Assembly: GCA_019638185.1 (NCBI GenBank)
Contig: JAHBUH010000020.1
Location: forward strand, 28,406 to 92,405
DNA: 64,000 nucleotides
Source: Leadbetterella sp.
GTDB lineage: Bacteria; Bacteroidota; Bacteroidia; Cytophagales; Spirosomataceae
Direction: 5' to 3'
A program made the position numbers and the translations under genes. The notes beneath the pieces were generated by a model, which was not told the origin of the DNA, made no database searches, and worked only from the letters and a program-made list of their open reading frames with translations. The first letter of the stretch is position 1. Every line of letters begins with the position of its first letter. Positions 38,257 through 46,909 of this stretch are shown here, one piece after another.

Positions 38257-39402
38257 ATGCTGAATTATAACCCGAAATACCCCGGCATCGATGACCTCAT
38301 CCGTAAGGCAAAAAAGCGTATGCCGAAATTTGCCTTTGAATACCTGGACGGCGGATGTAACGAAGATGTCAACCTCTACAAGAACACCAAAGAGATCAGG
38401 GATATAGAGCTGGTACCTTATTACTTACGGGAGTACAAAGAGCCCAAGCTGAAAACGGAGCTCTTCGGTCATGTGTATGATGCGCCTTTCGGGGTATCAC
38501 CGGTGGGGCTGCAGGGCCTGATGTGGCCTAACTCGCCGGAAATCCTGGCCAAAGCCGCCGTAGAGCAGAATGTTCCGTTTATCCTGAGCACGGTGAGCAC
38601 TTCCAGCATTGAAAGAATAGCCGAAATAACAGAAGGCAAGCTCTGGTATCAGCTGTATCACCCGGCCAAAGAAGAATTAAGAGACGATATGCTTAAACGC
38701 CTGGAGGCCGTAGGGTGTAAGACCCTGGTGGTACTGACAGACGTGCCCACTTTCGGGTTCCGGCCCCGCGATGTGCGGAATGGCCTGGCCATGCCGCCCC
38801 AGATGACCTTTAAGAATATTCTCCAGATACTGACGCACCCCACCTGGGCCCTCAGTACCCTGTATTACGGCCAGCCGAACTTCGCCACCATGAAGAAATA
38901 CATGCCTAAAGGGCTGAACATGAAGCAGCTGGGTCTTTATATGAACGAAACCTTCTCCGGCCGGATCAGCCAGGAAAGATTACAGACCATCCGCGATAAA
39001 TGGAAAGGGAACCTGGTGATGAAGGGCGTGGCCACGGCGGAAGATGTGGGCCAGGCCGTGAAATTCGGGCTTGATGGCGTGATCGTTTCTAACCACGGCG
39101 GCCGCCAGCTGGATGCGGGCGAGTCGTCTATTCATACGCTTTACCCTATAGTGGAGCAGTATAAAGGCCAGATCAAAATCATGCTGGACAGCGGCCTGAG
39201 GAGCGGGCCGGATATAGCCCGTGCCCTGGCGGCAGGTGCTGAGTTTACTTTTATGGGCCGTACCTTCATGTACAGTGTGGCCGCTTTAGGCGCTGAGGGC
39301 GGAAATCACATCATGAACCTGCTGAAAATACAGTTGAAGCAGGTCATGGACCAGGTGTGCTGCGAAAAAGTGGAAGATCTGCCCCAGCATTTGAAGCGGT
39401 AG
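38257..39402 (+). CDS. FMN-dependent alpha-hydroxy-acid dehydrogenase (lactate-dehydrogenase-like)
   Basis: The 381-residue TIM-barrel flavoenzyme has the catalytic motif VSNHGGRQLD and the FMN phosphate loop LDSGLRSGPDIARALA plus AEFTFMGRTF. Members oxidise L-lactate, glycolate or similar acids. Position 64 bases after the rhamnose kinase gene suggests that it oxidises the L-lactate from rhamnose breakdown to pyruvate, feeding electrons to quinone. This role is inferred from context. Confidence 0.88.
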   Translation: MLNYNPKYPGIDDLIRKAKKRMPKFAFEYLDGGCNEDVNLYKNTKEIRDIELVPYYLREYKEPKLKTELFGHVYDAPFGVSPVGLQGLMWPNSPEILAKAAVEQNVPFILSTVSTSSIERIAEITEGKLWYQLYHPAKEELRDDMLKRLEAVGCKTLVVLTDVPTFGFRPRDVRNGLAMPPQMTFKNILQILTHPTWALSTLYYGQPNFATMKKYMPKGLNMKQLGLYMNETFSGRISQERLQTIRDKWKGNLVMKGVATAEDVGQAVKFGLDGVIVSNHGGRQLDAGESSIHTLYPIVEQYKGQIKIMLDSGLRSGPDIARALAAGAEFTFMGRTFMYSVAALGAEGGNHIMNLLKIQLKQVMDQVCCEKVEDLPQHLKR

Positions 39403-39418
39403 ATATAAATTTCCGGGA

Positions 39419-40525
39419 ATGATAAGAAAGATCATTTTCTGCCTGGTCCTGTGGAGCTCGCCGGCCTTAGCCCAAACGCCGGGCGAGGTAAAAGCCCTCA
39501 TTGAAAAAGTAAATCATTACTGGCAAAGCACCCACCCGGCCCCCGGCCATGCCTTCTGGGATGTGGCCGCCTACCACACGGGTAACATGGAAGCGTATTT
39601 CCTGACCGGGCAGGAAGCCTACCGGTTATACTCCGGGAAATGGGCGGAGCATAACCAGTGGAAAGGCGCACGGTCCACGGAGAAATCCGAATGGAAATAC
39701 ACGTACGGGGAAACGGATGAGTACGTGCTCTTCGGCGACTGGCAGATCTGCTTCCAGACCTACGCCGATCTCTATAATCTGGCACCGGATCCGCAGAAAA
39801 TAGCCCGCGCCCGCGAGGTTATGGAATACCAGATGAGCACCCCCCGTAAGGACTACTGGTGGTGGGCAGACGGCCTGTACATGGTCATGCCCGTGATGAC
39901 CAAAATGCACAAAATCACCGGTGATCCGCTGTACCTGGAGAAGCTGCACGAATACTTCCGTTTTGCTAACGGCCTCATGTATGATAAAAAAGCCGGCCTC
40001 TACTACCGGGATGCCAAATACGTGTATCCGAAGCACAAAAGCCTGAACGGGAAAAAAGACTTTTGGGCCCGGGGTGACGGCTGGGTTTTTGCCGGCCTAG
40101 CCAGGGTTTTGCAGGAACTGCCGGAAAACGATAAACACCGAAAAGAATACATTAAGATATACACAAAAATGGCGAAGGCCCTTAAAAAATCGCAGCAGGC
40201 CGAAGGTTACTGGACACGCAGCCTGCTGGATCCCGAACACGCACCGGGCCCTGAAACCAGCGGCACGGCTTTCTTTACCTACGGCCTGCTGTGGGGCATG
40301 AATAACGGCTACCTCAGTAAGAAGGAATACGCCCCCACGGCAGAAAAAGGCTGGCGCTACCTCACCGGTACCGCCCTGCAGGAAAACGGCAAAGTGGGCT
40401 ATGTGCAGCCCATCGGGGAAAAGGCCATTCCGGGGCAGGTGGTGGATGAAAACTCCACGGCGCCTTTTGGCGTAGGCGCGTTTTTACTGGCTGCCTGTGA
40501 AATGTACAGGTTCCTGGATCAATAA
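39419..40525 (+). CDS. GH105/GH88 unsaturated glucuronyl hydrolase
   Basis: The 368-residue protein has a signal peptide (to LAQT) and an (alpha/alpha)6 barrel. The two catalytic-type Asp motifs are WWWADGLYM and ARGDGWV. Such enzymes remove the unsaturated uronic acid left at the end of oligosaccharides by pectate or rhamnogalacturonan lyases, as YteR does. It is the last gene of the rhamnose unit, 16 bases after the lactate-dehydrogenase-like gene, which fits rhamnogalacturonan as the source of rhamnose. Confidence 0.9.
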   Translation: MIRKIIFCLVLWSSPALAQTPGEVKALIEKVNHYWQSTHPAPGHAFWDVAAYHTGNMEAYFLTGQEAYRLYSGKWAEHNQWKGARSTEKSEWKYTYGETDEYVLFGDWQICFQTYADLYNLAPDPQKIARAREVMEYQMSTPRKDYWWWADGLYMVMPVMTKMHKITGDPLYLEKLHEYFRFANGLMYDKKAGLYYRDAKYVYPKHKSLNGKKDFWARGDGWVFAGLARVLQELPENDKHRKEYIKIYTKMAKALKKSQQAEGYWTRSLLDPEHAPGPETSGTAFFTYGLLWGMNNGYLSKKEYAPTAEKGWRYLTGTALQENGKVGYVQPIGEKAIPGQVVDENSTAPFGVGAFLLAACEMYRFLDQ

Positions 40526-40548
40526 CTGAAAATTCATGGAGAGGAGGC

Positions 40549-40580
40549 TGAGCAAATAGGGGGAAAGTCCGTTTTGCTCA
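40549..40580. terminator. Hairpin between convergent genes
   Basis: TGAGCAAA and TTTGCTCA form an 8-bp stem with a 16-base loop, 24 bases after the GH105 stop. It could serve transcripts from both sides. No strong T-run follows. Confidence 0.45.
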
Positions 40581-40612
40581 TTGCACGTGGCGGGAAATCG
40601 CAAATACCGCTC

Positions 40613-41065
40613 TTATCCCTCGCCGGTTTTCCTTTGCCGCAGCACGTAATCCAGCAGCAGAAGAAGGCCCATACCCAGGATGGAGAGGGCATACACGGGG
40701 GAAATACCCACAGACGGGATAGCGAAAAGCTGCCGGGTAGCCGGCCCGAAGAAAGCCTCGGAAGAGCTGAAATAATGCCCGGTAACCCAGAACATCAGCG
40801 CAAAAGCCGCAATAGCCACCCGGCCCCACAGGCCCAGCAGGGGGCGCGGCTCAGCGGAAACCGAAATTTTCTGCATCACCTTCTCACTGAAAGCGGCAGA
40901 AGCGGTATCCGCCGGCAGGCGCTGCAGAAGCTGCTCCAGTGAAGCCGCCCGCACGGCATCCAGCTCTGCTTCAGAATGCACGCTTTTCATCACCGCTGAT
41001 GAAAAATCAGCGGCGGGCCTGTCGGTCAGCGGGGTTTCCCGGAGTATTTTGTCCAGCTTATTCAT
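40613..41065 (-). CDS. Probable membrane anti-sigma factor
   Basis: The 150-residue protein has a soluble N-terminal half and two C-terminal membrane helices (about 80-98 and 120-140). I do not recognise a named domain. It follows an ECF sigma gene by 55 bases on the same strand, the usual place for an anti-sigma factor. The cytoplasmic N-terminus would bind the sigma factor. No zinc-binding HxxxCxxC motif is visible, so it is not a ZAS-type protein. Confidence 0.6.
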   Translation of the reverse strand: MNKLDKILRETPLTDRPAADFSSAVMKSVHSEAELDAVRAASLEQLLQRLPADTASAAFSEKVMQKISVSAEPRPLLGLWGRVAIAAFALMFWVTGHYFSSSEAFFGPATRQLFAIPSVGISPVYALSILGMGLLLLLDYVLRQRKTGEG

Positions 41066-41120
41066 GTTTAAAAGCTTTCAGCCTTTAGCCCTTCCCTTGC
41101 GGTCTGACAGCTAACTGCTC

Positions 41121-41648
41121 TTACAATAAAAACCGTAAACGTTCCTGTAAAGTTTTCCGGGCGCGGAATAACTTCACTTTGATATTCACTTCTGTCAGCC
41201 CGGTGATATCAGCGATCTCCCGCACCGGGCAATCGTCCATATAAAACAGGGTGATCAGCAGGCTCTCCGTGGGCGGCAGGGCGTCTATGGCCTTTTTAAC
41301 CAGGGCGCTTTGCTCTTCCTGCATCAGCTGCCCCACCGGCGTATCCGTATGCGGCTCATGACGGGCTTCTTCCATTTTGAGAAACCGCTTCTGGTGCGTT
41401 TTGTCGATGGCCGACCGGTAAATGATGGTATACAGCCAGGTAGAAAACTTGGACTTCCCCTCAAACCGATGGATCTGCTGATACGCTTTTACGAAACCTT
41501 CCTGGGCCGCATCTTCAGCGTCAGCAGAGCTCTTCAGGATCCTATGGGCAATAGTATAGGCCATATCGCGGTACTTATCTACCAGGAAGCGGAAAGAAGC
41601 CGTGTCTCCTCTTTTCACTCTTTCCACATACATCAGGTCTTCGTGCAT
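41121..41648 (-). CDS. ECF-type RNA polymerase sigma factor
   Basis: The 175-residue sigma-70 factor has region 2 (YRDMAYTIAHRILKSSADAED, with the core-binding AQEGFVKAYQ) and region 4 (LPPTESLLITLFYMDDC, then the HTH EIADITGLTEVNIKVKLFRA). Region 3 is absent, as in ECF factors. It precedes the probable anti-sigma gene. It is not the type paired with FecR/SusC. Confidence 0.93.
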   Translation of the reverse strand: MHEDLMYVERVKRGDTASFRFLVDKYRDMAYTIAHRILKSSADAEDAAQEGFVKAYQQIHRFEGKSKFSTWLYTIIYRSAIDKTHQKRFLKMEEARHEPHTDTPVGQLMQEEQSALVKKAIDALPPTESLLITLFYMDDCPVREIADITGLTEVNIKVKLFRARKTLQERLRFLL

Positions 41649-41725
41649 CCTAAACGTTACGTTACGGGTATGACAGGAGAAAGACGGGAATGGTTACAGG
41701 GAGCGGAAACTTTTTTTCGGGAATC

Positions 41726-41743
41726 AGCTATCAGCGGATAGCT
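41726..41743. repeat. 7-bp-stem hairpin in a divergent intergenic region
   Basis: AGCTATC-AGCG-GATAGCT lies between the ECF sigma gene (start 41648) and the DUF6249 gene (start 41899). The rest of this 250-base interval shows nothing I can name. Confidence 0.4.
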
Positions 41744-41898
41744 CTGAGGTTCCGGATGGACTAACGTTTGGCCAAGCGGTACAGGGCCTGATGCTCTGAT
41801 AAATGAAGGCTTTTCCTTCTGTAATCGGTAAAAAAAATCCCGTCCCCTGTAACCTCTACCCCCCTCTTCCTGTCTCATGACCAAAATTTAAAAAAACT

Positions 41899-42249
41899 AT
41901 GGGACCAGGAGAAACTTTTATTGCACTTATTGGCGGACTCACCATTATAGGCTACTTATTTTTTACGGCAAGGCATCGCGAAAGGATGTCGATGATTGAC
42001 AAAGGGGTGAATTCTTCCCTCTTTTTATCCAAAGAGAAAGGCAGCCTCCGGCTCACCCTTAAGCTGGGCATGCTGGCCATCGGGGTGTCTCTGGGGATTA
42101 TCACCGGTATCCTCCTGCGGGAGAGTTTTGACAGGATGAATGATGGAATTGTACTGGCCGCGATCCTGCTGTTTGGCGGTATAAGCCTCATCGTGAATTT
42201 CCTGATTGAAAGAAAAATGGACGAGGACGCTAAGAAAGATGCCGAATAA
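41899..42249 (+). CDS. DUF6249-like small membrane protein
   Basis: The 116-residue protein has three hydrophobic segments. An N-terminal helix is followed by a basic loop (RHRERMSMIDKG), then two further helices, and a charged tail (ERKMDEDAKKDAE). This plan and the RxxMSMIDKG motif match DUF6249, a Bacteroidota family often encoded next to ECF sigma genes. Function is unknown. Confidence 0.8.
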   Translation: MGPGETFIALIGGLTIIGYLFFTARHRERMSMIDKGVNSSLFLSKEKGSLRLTLKLGMLAIGVSLGIITGILLRESFDRMNDGIVLAAILLFGGISLIVNFLIERKMDEDAKKDAE

Positions 42250-42257
42250 ATAATAAC

Positions 42258-42341
42258 GGCCTGCAGGAGTTAAGTGATTGTTTTAGAGGTGCCTGAGAGT
42301 TCTTGGAAACTACCACAGGCCCCTTCTGAATCCTGCAGGCC
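42258..42341 (+). ncRNA. Possible structured RNA or complex terminator
   Basis: An 84-nt element is closed by a perfect 11-bp stem (GGCCTGCAGGA with TCCTGCAGGCC). Inside lies a second stem (GGTGCCTG with CAGGCCCC, seven of eight pairs), which itself encloses AGTT-CTTGGA-AACT. It starts 9 bases after the DUF6249 stop and lies about 210 bases before a TonB-type barrel gene. I could not match it to a riboswitch, SRP RNA, 6S RNA or tRNA. It might only be an elaborate terminator, but no T-run follows. Confidence 0.45.
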
Positions 42342-42433
42342 CCGGCGAGCCAAGGAAATTATTTTGCATATTACCTTGTATTGCAAAGTACCTTGTTTAT
42401 ATTTGTATCGAAAAACTATTACTTAACAAAAAA

Positions 42434-42461
42434 GGCTGATTAGCCGGGCGGCGAACCGCTT
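42434..42461 (+). repeat. Two-hairpin REP-like element, copy 2
   Basis: GGCT-GATT-AGCC, a GG spacer, then GCGG-CGAA-CCGC and TT. The same plan occurs at 7755-7784 (GGCGG-CCTA-CCGCC, GG, GCGG-CGAG-CCGC, TT). The second hairpin is conserved in sequence while the first keeps its shape with different bases. Another hairpin, GGAGG-TACG-CCTCC, follows at 42479-42492. The whole 42342-42549 interval is otherwise non-coding leader DNA. Confidence 0.6.
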
Positions 42462-42549
42462 TCAGAAGTCAGACACCGGGAGGTACGCCTCCTGCTGCTG
42501 ATGACTGAATCGGTACGTCGCCAGGGCTGACAGCTGAAAATTTTTACAC

Positions 42550-44952
42550 ATGAAAAAGCTATTACTTACCTTAATGCTCTTTGTAGGGTTTCTTACTGCC
42601 CATGCTCAGCATCAGCTCAAAGGCACTGTCACCGATTCCGCCTCCGGGAAACCCCTGGAATTCATCACCGTAAGCCTGCTGAAAGATCAGAAAGCGGTAA
42701 AGGGGGACTATACCAAAACCGACGGCTCCTTTACCTTCGCCGGCCTGAACCCGGCACGCTATGAAGTGCAAATCACGGCGGTGGGCTACCGCAGTCACGT
42801 CCTCCCGGTGGAGATCACGGAGCACTCCGTAGACCTGGGAAAAATAGGGCTGCGGGAAAACACCGCCGGCCTCCGGGAGGTGAAAGTCACCGCCGCTAAG
42901 CCTATTGTACAGCAGGAGGCTGACCGCATCCTGTATGATACCCAGGCTGACCCGGAAAGCAAGGTCTTTAACGTACTGGACATGATGCGGAAAGTGCCCT
43001 ATCTCTCCCTGGATGCCGATGACAATATCCTGCTGAAAGGAAACGCAGACTTCAAAATACTCATTAACGGCAAACCCTCAGGCATGATTGAAAGAAACTA
43101 CAAAGACATCCTGAGGAGCATGCCGGCCTCTTCTATCCAGCGCATTGAGGTCATTACCACGCCTCCTTCCAAATACGATGCCGAGGGCCTGTCAGGCATC
43201 ATTAACATCATCACCAATAAACGGGTAGATAACGGCTACACCGGGAACCTGAATGCCAACTGGCGCTACCCGGCGGGTGGCCCCGGCGCCGGCGGAACGC
43301 TCTCGGCCCGGTTGGGAAAATGGGGCCTGTCGGCCTTTGGCGGAGCCAGCCGCTATAACGTTCCCGCTCTCTCGTTTATCAATACCCGCTCTACCTTCAG
43401 GGAATTTCCCAGCACTACCGACCAGCGGGGAACGAACAGCTCAGAGAGCGGTAACGCCTACCTGGGCATGGAGGTCAGCTACGATATTGACAGCCTGAAC
43501 CTCATCTCCGGCCAGCTGAACCTGAACGGGAACCGGAACTCCGGCCTGGGAACCCAAACCTCCCACCTGGAAACCCCTGACGGCATAGAGCAGCACTACC
43601 GCCTGCTTAACACCGGAAGCGGCCACGGAAACGGCCGTGACGCCGCCCTGAACTACCAGCGGGGCTTCAAGGCCGACAAAAATCGCCTGCTTACCTTCTC
43701 TTACCGGTATTACGGTTTTGAAAACAGCCAGAAAAACACCATCGGTATTTCTGAGCGTGTCCGGTATGAATTACCTGATTACCGCCAGCTGAATAACCAG
43801 CGGTTTTCTGAGCAGACTCTGCAGGCCGACTTCGTGTATCCTTCCAAAAAACTAAGCGTGGAGGCCGGGGTCAAGGCCATATTCCGGAAAAATGAAAGTG
43901 ATTTCGGCTACCTTAACCGCGTGACAGATACCGGTGAATACCAGCAGGCCGACTCGCTCAGTAACCATTACCTGAACTCCCAAACCATCTACGGACTCTA
44001 CAATACCTATCGTTACAAGCATAAAAGCTGGGATATCCGGGGTGGATTCCGGGTGGAGCAGACCCTGCTGGATGCCGACTTCCTCTCCACTAATTCCCAG
44101 GTGAGCCAGAACTACTTTAATGTCATTCCCACGATAGCGCTGGGGCATAAAGTAGGAAAAGGAAACCTGAGCCTGAGCTATACCCAGCGTATCCAACGGC
44201 CGGGCATTTACCAGCTGAACCCCTTTGTGGACCGGACTAACCCTAACTTTGAACGCACCGGGAACCCGGACCTCCGCCCGGCCATCATGACGGATATTAA
44301 CCTCAGCTACAGCTGGGCCAAAAAGACCTCGGTGAACGTGGCCGTGGGGCATGTGTTCATTAAAGACATGATCTTCCCCGTGGTGGTGTACGACCCGGCC
44401 ACCGGTATCTCCCGGTCTTCCTACAATAACGTGGGCAGGGCCCGGCTGCTTCCCACCTTGAACCTGAACGTGAACCATCCCTTCTCCAAAAAATGGAACA
44501 TGAGCCTGAACAGCCGGCTGGCGTACGGCATGACCGAAGGGATGATCAATAACGAACGGATCAAAAACCAGGGTGTAATGTACGGTGCTTATCTTTCTTC
44601 AGGATACCGCCTGGAAAAGAACTGGCGGGTGAATGCCAATGTCAACTTTAACGGCCCCGGCATGAATATCCAGGACCGGACTAACATGGCGATCTACTCT
44701 TCATTCAGCGTCAGCAAAGACCTGGTGAAAGATAAACTGACCTTTTCCGGATCACTGAATAACCCCTTCAATAAGTACCGCAGGAACATCCGTAACAGCT
44801 TCGGCCCGGATTTCCGGCAGTACTACGAGCGGCAGGATTACTTCCGGTCTTTCCAGGTCAGCCTTAACTATAAATTCGGTAAGCTGAAAGAGCCTATCCG
44901 CAAAGCGGCCCGCAGCATCCGGAATGACGATGTGCAGAATTCTAACCCTTGA
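42550..44952 (+). CDS. TonB-dependent-receptor-like outer-membrane barrel protein
   Basis: The 800-residue protein has a signal peptide (to AHAQ), an N-terminal carboxypeptidase-regulatory-like domain (about 22-105, GTVTDSASGKPLEFITV), a plug-like region with RSMPASSIQRIEVITTPPS and YDAEGLSGIINIIT, and a C-terminal barrel of the family often called outer membrane beta-barrel (about 390-780). It ends with a polar tail rather than an aromatic residue. Such proteins are TonB-receptor relatives of unknown ligand. It is followed 81 bases later by an ECF sigma gene. Confidence 0.88.
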   Translation: MKKLLLTLMLFVGFLTAHAQHQLKGTVTDSASGKPLEFITVSLLKDQKAVKGDYTKTDGSFTFAGLNPARYEVQITAVGYRSHVLPVEITEHSVDLGKIGLRENTAGLREVKVTAAKPIVQQEADRILYDTQADPESKVFNVLDMMRKVPYLSLDADDNILLKGNADFKILINGKPSGMIERNYKDILRSMPASSIQRIEVITTPPSKYDAEGLSGIINIITNKRVDNGYTGNLNANWRYPAGGPGAGGTLSARLGKWGLSAFGGASRYNVPALSFINTRSTFREFPSTTDQRGTNSSESGNAYLGMEVSYDIDSLNLISGQLNLNGNRNSGLGTQTSHLETPDGIEQHYRLLNTGSGHGNGRDAALNYQRGFKADKNRLLTFSYRYYGFENSQKNTIGISERVRYELPDYRQLNNQRFSEQTLQADFVYPSKKLSVEAGVKAIFRKNESDFGYLNRVTDTGEYQQADSLSNHYLNSQTIYGLYNTYRYKHKSWDIRGGFRVEQTLLDADFLSTNSQVSQNYFNVIPTIALGHKVGKGNLSLSYTQRIQRPGIYQLNPFVDRTNPNFERTGNPDLRPAIMTDINLSYSWAKKTSVNVAVGHVFIKDMIFPVVVYDPATGISRSSYNNVGRARLLPTLNLNVNHPFSKKWNMSLNSRLAYGMTEGMINNERIKNQGVMYGAYLSSGYRLEKNWRVNANVNFNGPGMNIQDRTNMAIYSSFSVSKDLVKDKLTFSGSLNNPFNKYRRNIRNSFGPDFRQYYERQDYFRSFQVSLNYKFGKLKEPIRKAARSIRNDDVQNSNP

Positions 44953-45033
44953 CATAAAAATCTTTTCCTCCCTTACGCTTGAAAATCCAGGTGTTTTATA
45001 CGACATTAGGCTTTTCCTGCGTAAGGCGAGGTC

Positions 45034-45612
45034 ATGAAGGAATATTCAGGTCAAAGTAACGGGCAATTGATGGCCCTGGTTCGTCAGCACGACGAACGGG
45101 CTTTTACCGAAATTTACAATCGGTACAAGGGGGTGCTTTTTGTCCATGCCTACCGCATGCTGGAAAATGCCGAAGAAGCCCAGGATGTCATCCAGGACCT
45201 GTTTACCATGCTGTGGAGCCGCCGCAGCGAGATCATGATCACGGGCTCCCTCTCGTCCTACCTCTACGCCGCCGTGAAAAACCGGATCCTGGACCAGATG
45301 GCAAAAGACAGGAACCGCGACCGTTACATAGACTCCCTGGCCGGGTTTATGGAAGAAGGCGAATACATTACCGATCACCAGTTGCGGGAAAACGAACTCA
45401 GCCACCTCATCGAAAAAGAAGTAGCCCTCCTCCCCGCTAAAATGCGGCAGATATTTGAGCTGAGCCGCCTCAGTAACCTCTCCCACAAGGAAATTGCGGC
45501 GGAAATGAATATCTCTGACAAGACCGTCAAAAAGCAGATCAGCAACGCCCTGCTCATCCTCCGGAAAAAAATCGATGTGGCTTTTTCGCTTCTCGCCCTA
45601 CTGTTAAGCTGA
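45034..45612 (+). CDS. ECF sigma factor of the FecR/SusC-linked type
   Basis: The 192-residue sigma factor has region 2 (YNRYKGVLFVHAYRMLENAEEAQD) split across the usual helices, and region 4 with the HTH LSHKEIAAEMNISDKTVKKQI. The hydrophobic end (VAFSLLALLLS) is typical of the Bacteroidota family that partners FecR anti-sigma factors and STN-bearing SusC proteins. Its expected partner, FecR, is now 7.6 kb away, with the graveyard in between. It may still act on the locus at 53-60 kb. An 8-bp inverted repeat (CCTTACGC at 44971, GCGTAAGG at 45019) flanks its promoter region. Confidence 0.92.
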   Translation: MKEYSGQSNGQLMALVRQHDERAFTEIYNRYKGVLFVHAYRMLENAEEAQDVIQDLFTMLWSRRSEIMITGSLSSYLYAAVKNRILDQMAKDRNRDRYIDSLAGFMEEGEYITDHQLRENELSHLIEKEVALLPAKMRQIFELSRLSNLSHKEIAAEMNISDKTVKKQISNALLILRKKIDVAFSLLALLLS

Positions 45613-45705
45613 AAATTTCCGTTGTATTTAAAGCCGGAAATAAAAAGAAATACAATAGAGTAAGCACAGCGGAGATTATTAACGACAGCCATTTAGTATA
45701 CGTAA

Positions 45706-46157
45706 CGCCTCAAAAAGAATGGCTATCTACAGGCCGTGGGGGTGGATGCCGCGGGCAGAAAGCAATACCGCTATCATCCGGATTGGGTAAACTGGCGCTC
45801 GGATGAAAAATACTTCAGGCTGCTGGAATTTGGGAAAGCCCTGCCTAAGGCCAGGAAACAAATGGAGAAAGACTTACGGCGAAAAAACCCGGATGAAAGG
45901 AAAGTGCTGGCCTTCTGCGTTAAGATATTGCAGGAAACACTGATCCGGATAGGCAGTGCCGCCCATGAAAAAATCCATAGCAGTTACGGGCTGAGCACCT
46001 TAAAAGACAAACACTCGTATACCCGGTTTTACTGGAGTCTTTTGAGGCCGGCCGTTTGCAGCGTTACCTGAAGCGGATTATACCGCCGGGCACCGCTGAA
46101 GCATTAAAAAAGAATGAGGCTGTTCTAATCCGGTTGCTAAAATCGGTAAAAGGATAA
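45706..46157 (+). pseudogene. Topoisomerase IB relic
   Basis: The frame encodes GYLQAVGVDAAGRKQYRYHP, then LLEFGKALPKARKQME and ETLIRIG with YGLSTLKDKH, all conserved in bacterial/poxvirus-type topoisomerase IB. The N-terminal third is missing. After SYTRFYW the catalytic core is lost. The gene's end reappears in another frame (FEAGRLQRYLKRIIPPGT to LLKSVKG, stop at 46155). The tyrosine segment is deleted, so the relic is inactive. Confidence 0.82.
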
Positions 46158-46172
46158 ACCGGTTATTCGCGA

Positions 46173-46343
46173 TTTTATAAAAGATCAAATATTTTTTGTA
46201 CTAATCTACTGCCATTGCCCTCCTGAACCGTCTTAGGAGAAAAGCAGATCATTATGCACCGATCTCAGGCAAGGGACCTCTTAAAAAAACACCGGGAAGG
46301 TACGCTCACCCATGACGAACGGGTGATACTGGAAAGCTGGTAC
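46173..46343 (+). repeat. FecR leader direct repeat, copy A
   Basis: This 171-bp segment matches 53163-53334 with about five mismatches or indels. It covers the untranslated leader of FecR and its first 30 codons. The match stops abruptly after GGAAAGCTGGTAC. The copies are in the same orientation, 6,990 bp apart. Confidence 0.92.
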
Positions 46344-46409
46344 AAAGCCGTGAAAGAAGGCCTTTTTGTGCGGCGCGACTTTAAGGACGGGCAGATGGCC
46401 CGCGCATGA
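46254..46409 (+). pseudogene. Truncated FecR fused to foreign sequence
   Basis: The first 30 codons (MHRSQARDLLKKHREG to ILESWY) are nearly identical to the intact FecR at 53245. After 46343 the frame continues into sequence that leads into a GH43 gene fragment and stops at 46407. The FecR membrane helix and sensory domain are missing, so no functional anti-sigma factor can be made. Confidence 0.85.
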
Positions 46410-46895
46410 CCCTATACGTAAACGATGACGGCACCGGCTACCATATCTACTCTGCCGAAGAAAACCTGACTTTGAACATGGCCGAGCTGAGCAGCGACTA
46501 CCAGAGCTTCACCGGCAAATACATCACCCTGGTCCCGGCAGGCCATAACGAAGCTCCCGCCATTTTCAAGCAGGGCGGCTGGTATTATCTCATCACCTTC
46601 GTCTGCACCGGCTGGGATCCTAACGCCGCCCGCTCGTTTCGGGCGCGGTCAGTACTGGGCCCCTGGGAGCCGCTGAAAAACCCGTGTGTAGGTGAAGGGA
46701 CTGACCTCACCTTCCATTCCCAGAGCACGTTTATCCTTCCCGTAGCTGGCAAAAAACGCCTTCATCTTCATGGCCGCCCGCTGGAAACCCAAAAACCATA
46801 TCGATGGCCGCTACATCTGGCTACCGGTGAAAGTGGTCAACGGCCAGCCGGTGATTGAATGGATGGATAAGTGGGATCTGGGGGTGTTTGACTGA
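46344..46895 (+). pseudogene. GH43 glycosidase 3' fragment
   Basis: Residues YVNDDGTGYHIYSAEENLTL, HNEAPAIFKQGGWYYLITF and CTGWDPN match the C-terminal half of a GH43 enzyme family (galactan- or arabinan-active types). The frame shifts at an A6 run (46751-46756). The true end continues in another frame as AFIFMAARWKPKNHIDGRYI to EWMDKWDLGVFD, with stop at 46893. A second shift lies near 46404. The N-terminal half with the catalytic base is absent. Confidence 0.85.
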
Positions 46896-46909
46896 TCCTC
46901 ACCGCCCGT

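Noticed and set aside
42258-42341. TPP, glycine or cobalamin riboswitch, or SRP RNA
   Set aside because: The conserved core bases of these RNAs are not present; only loose similarity such as CCTGAGA was seen.
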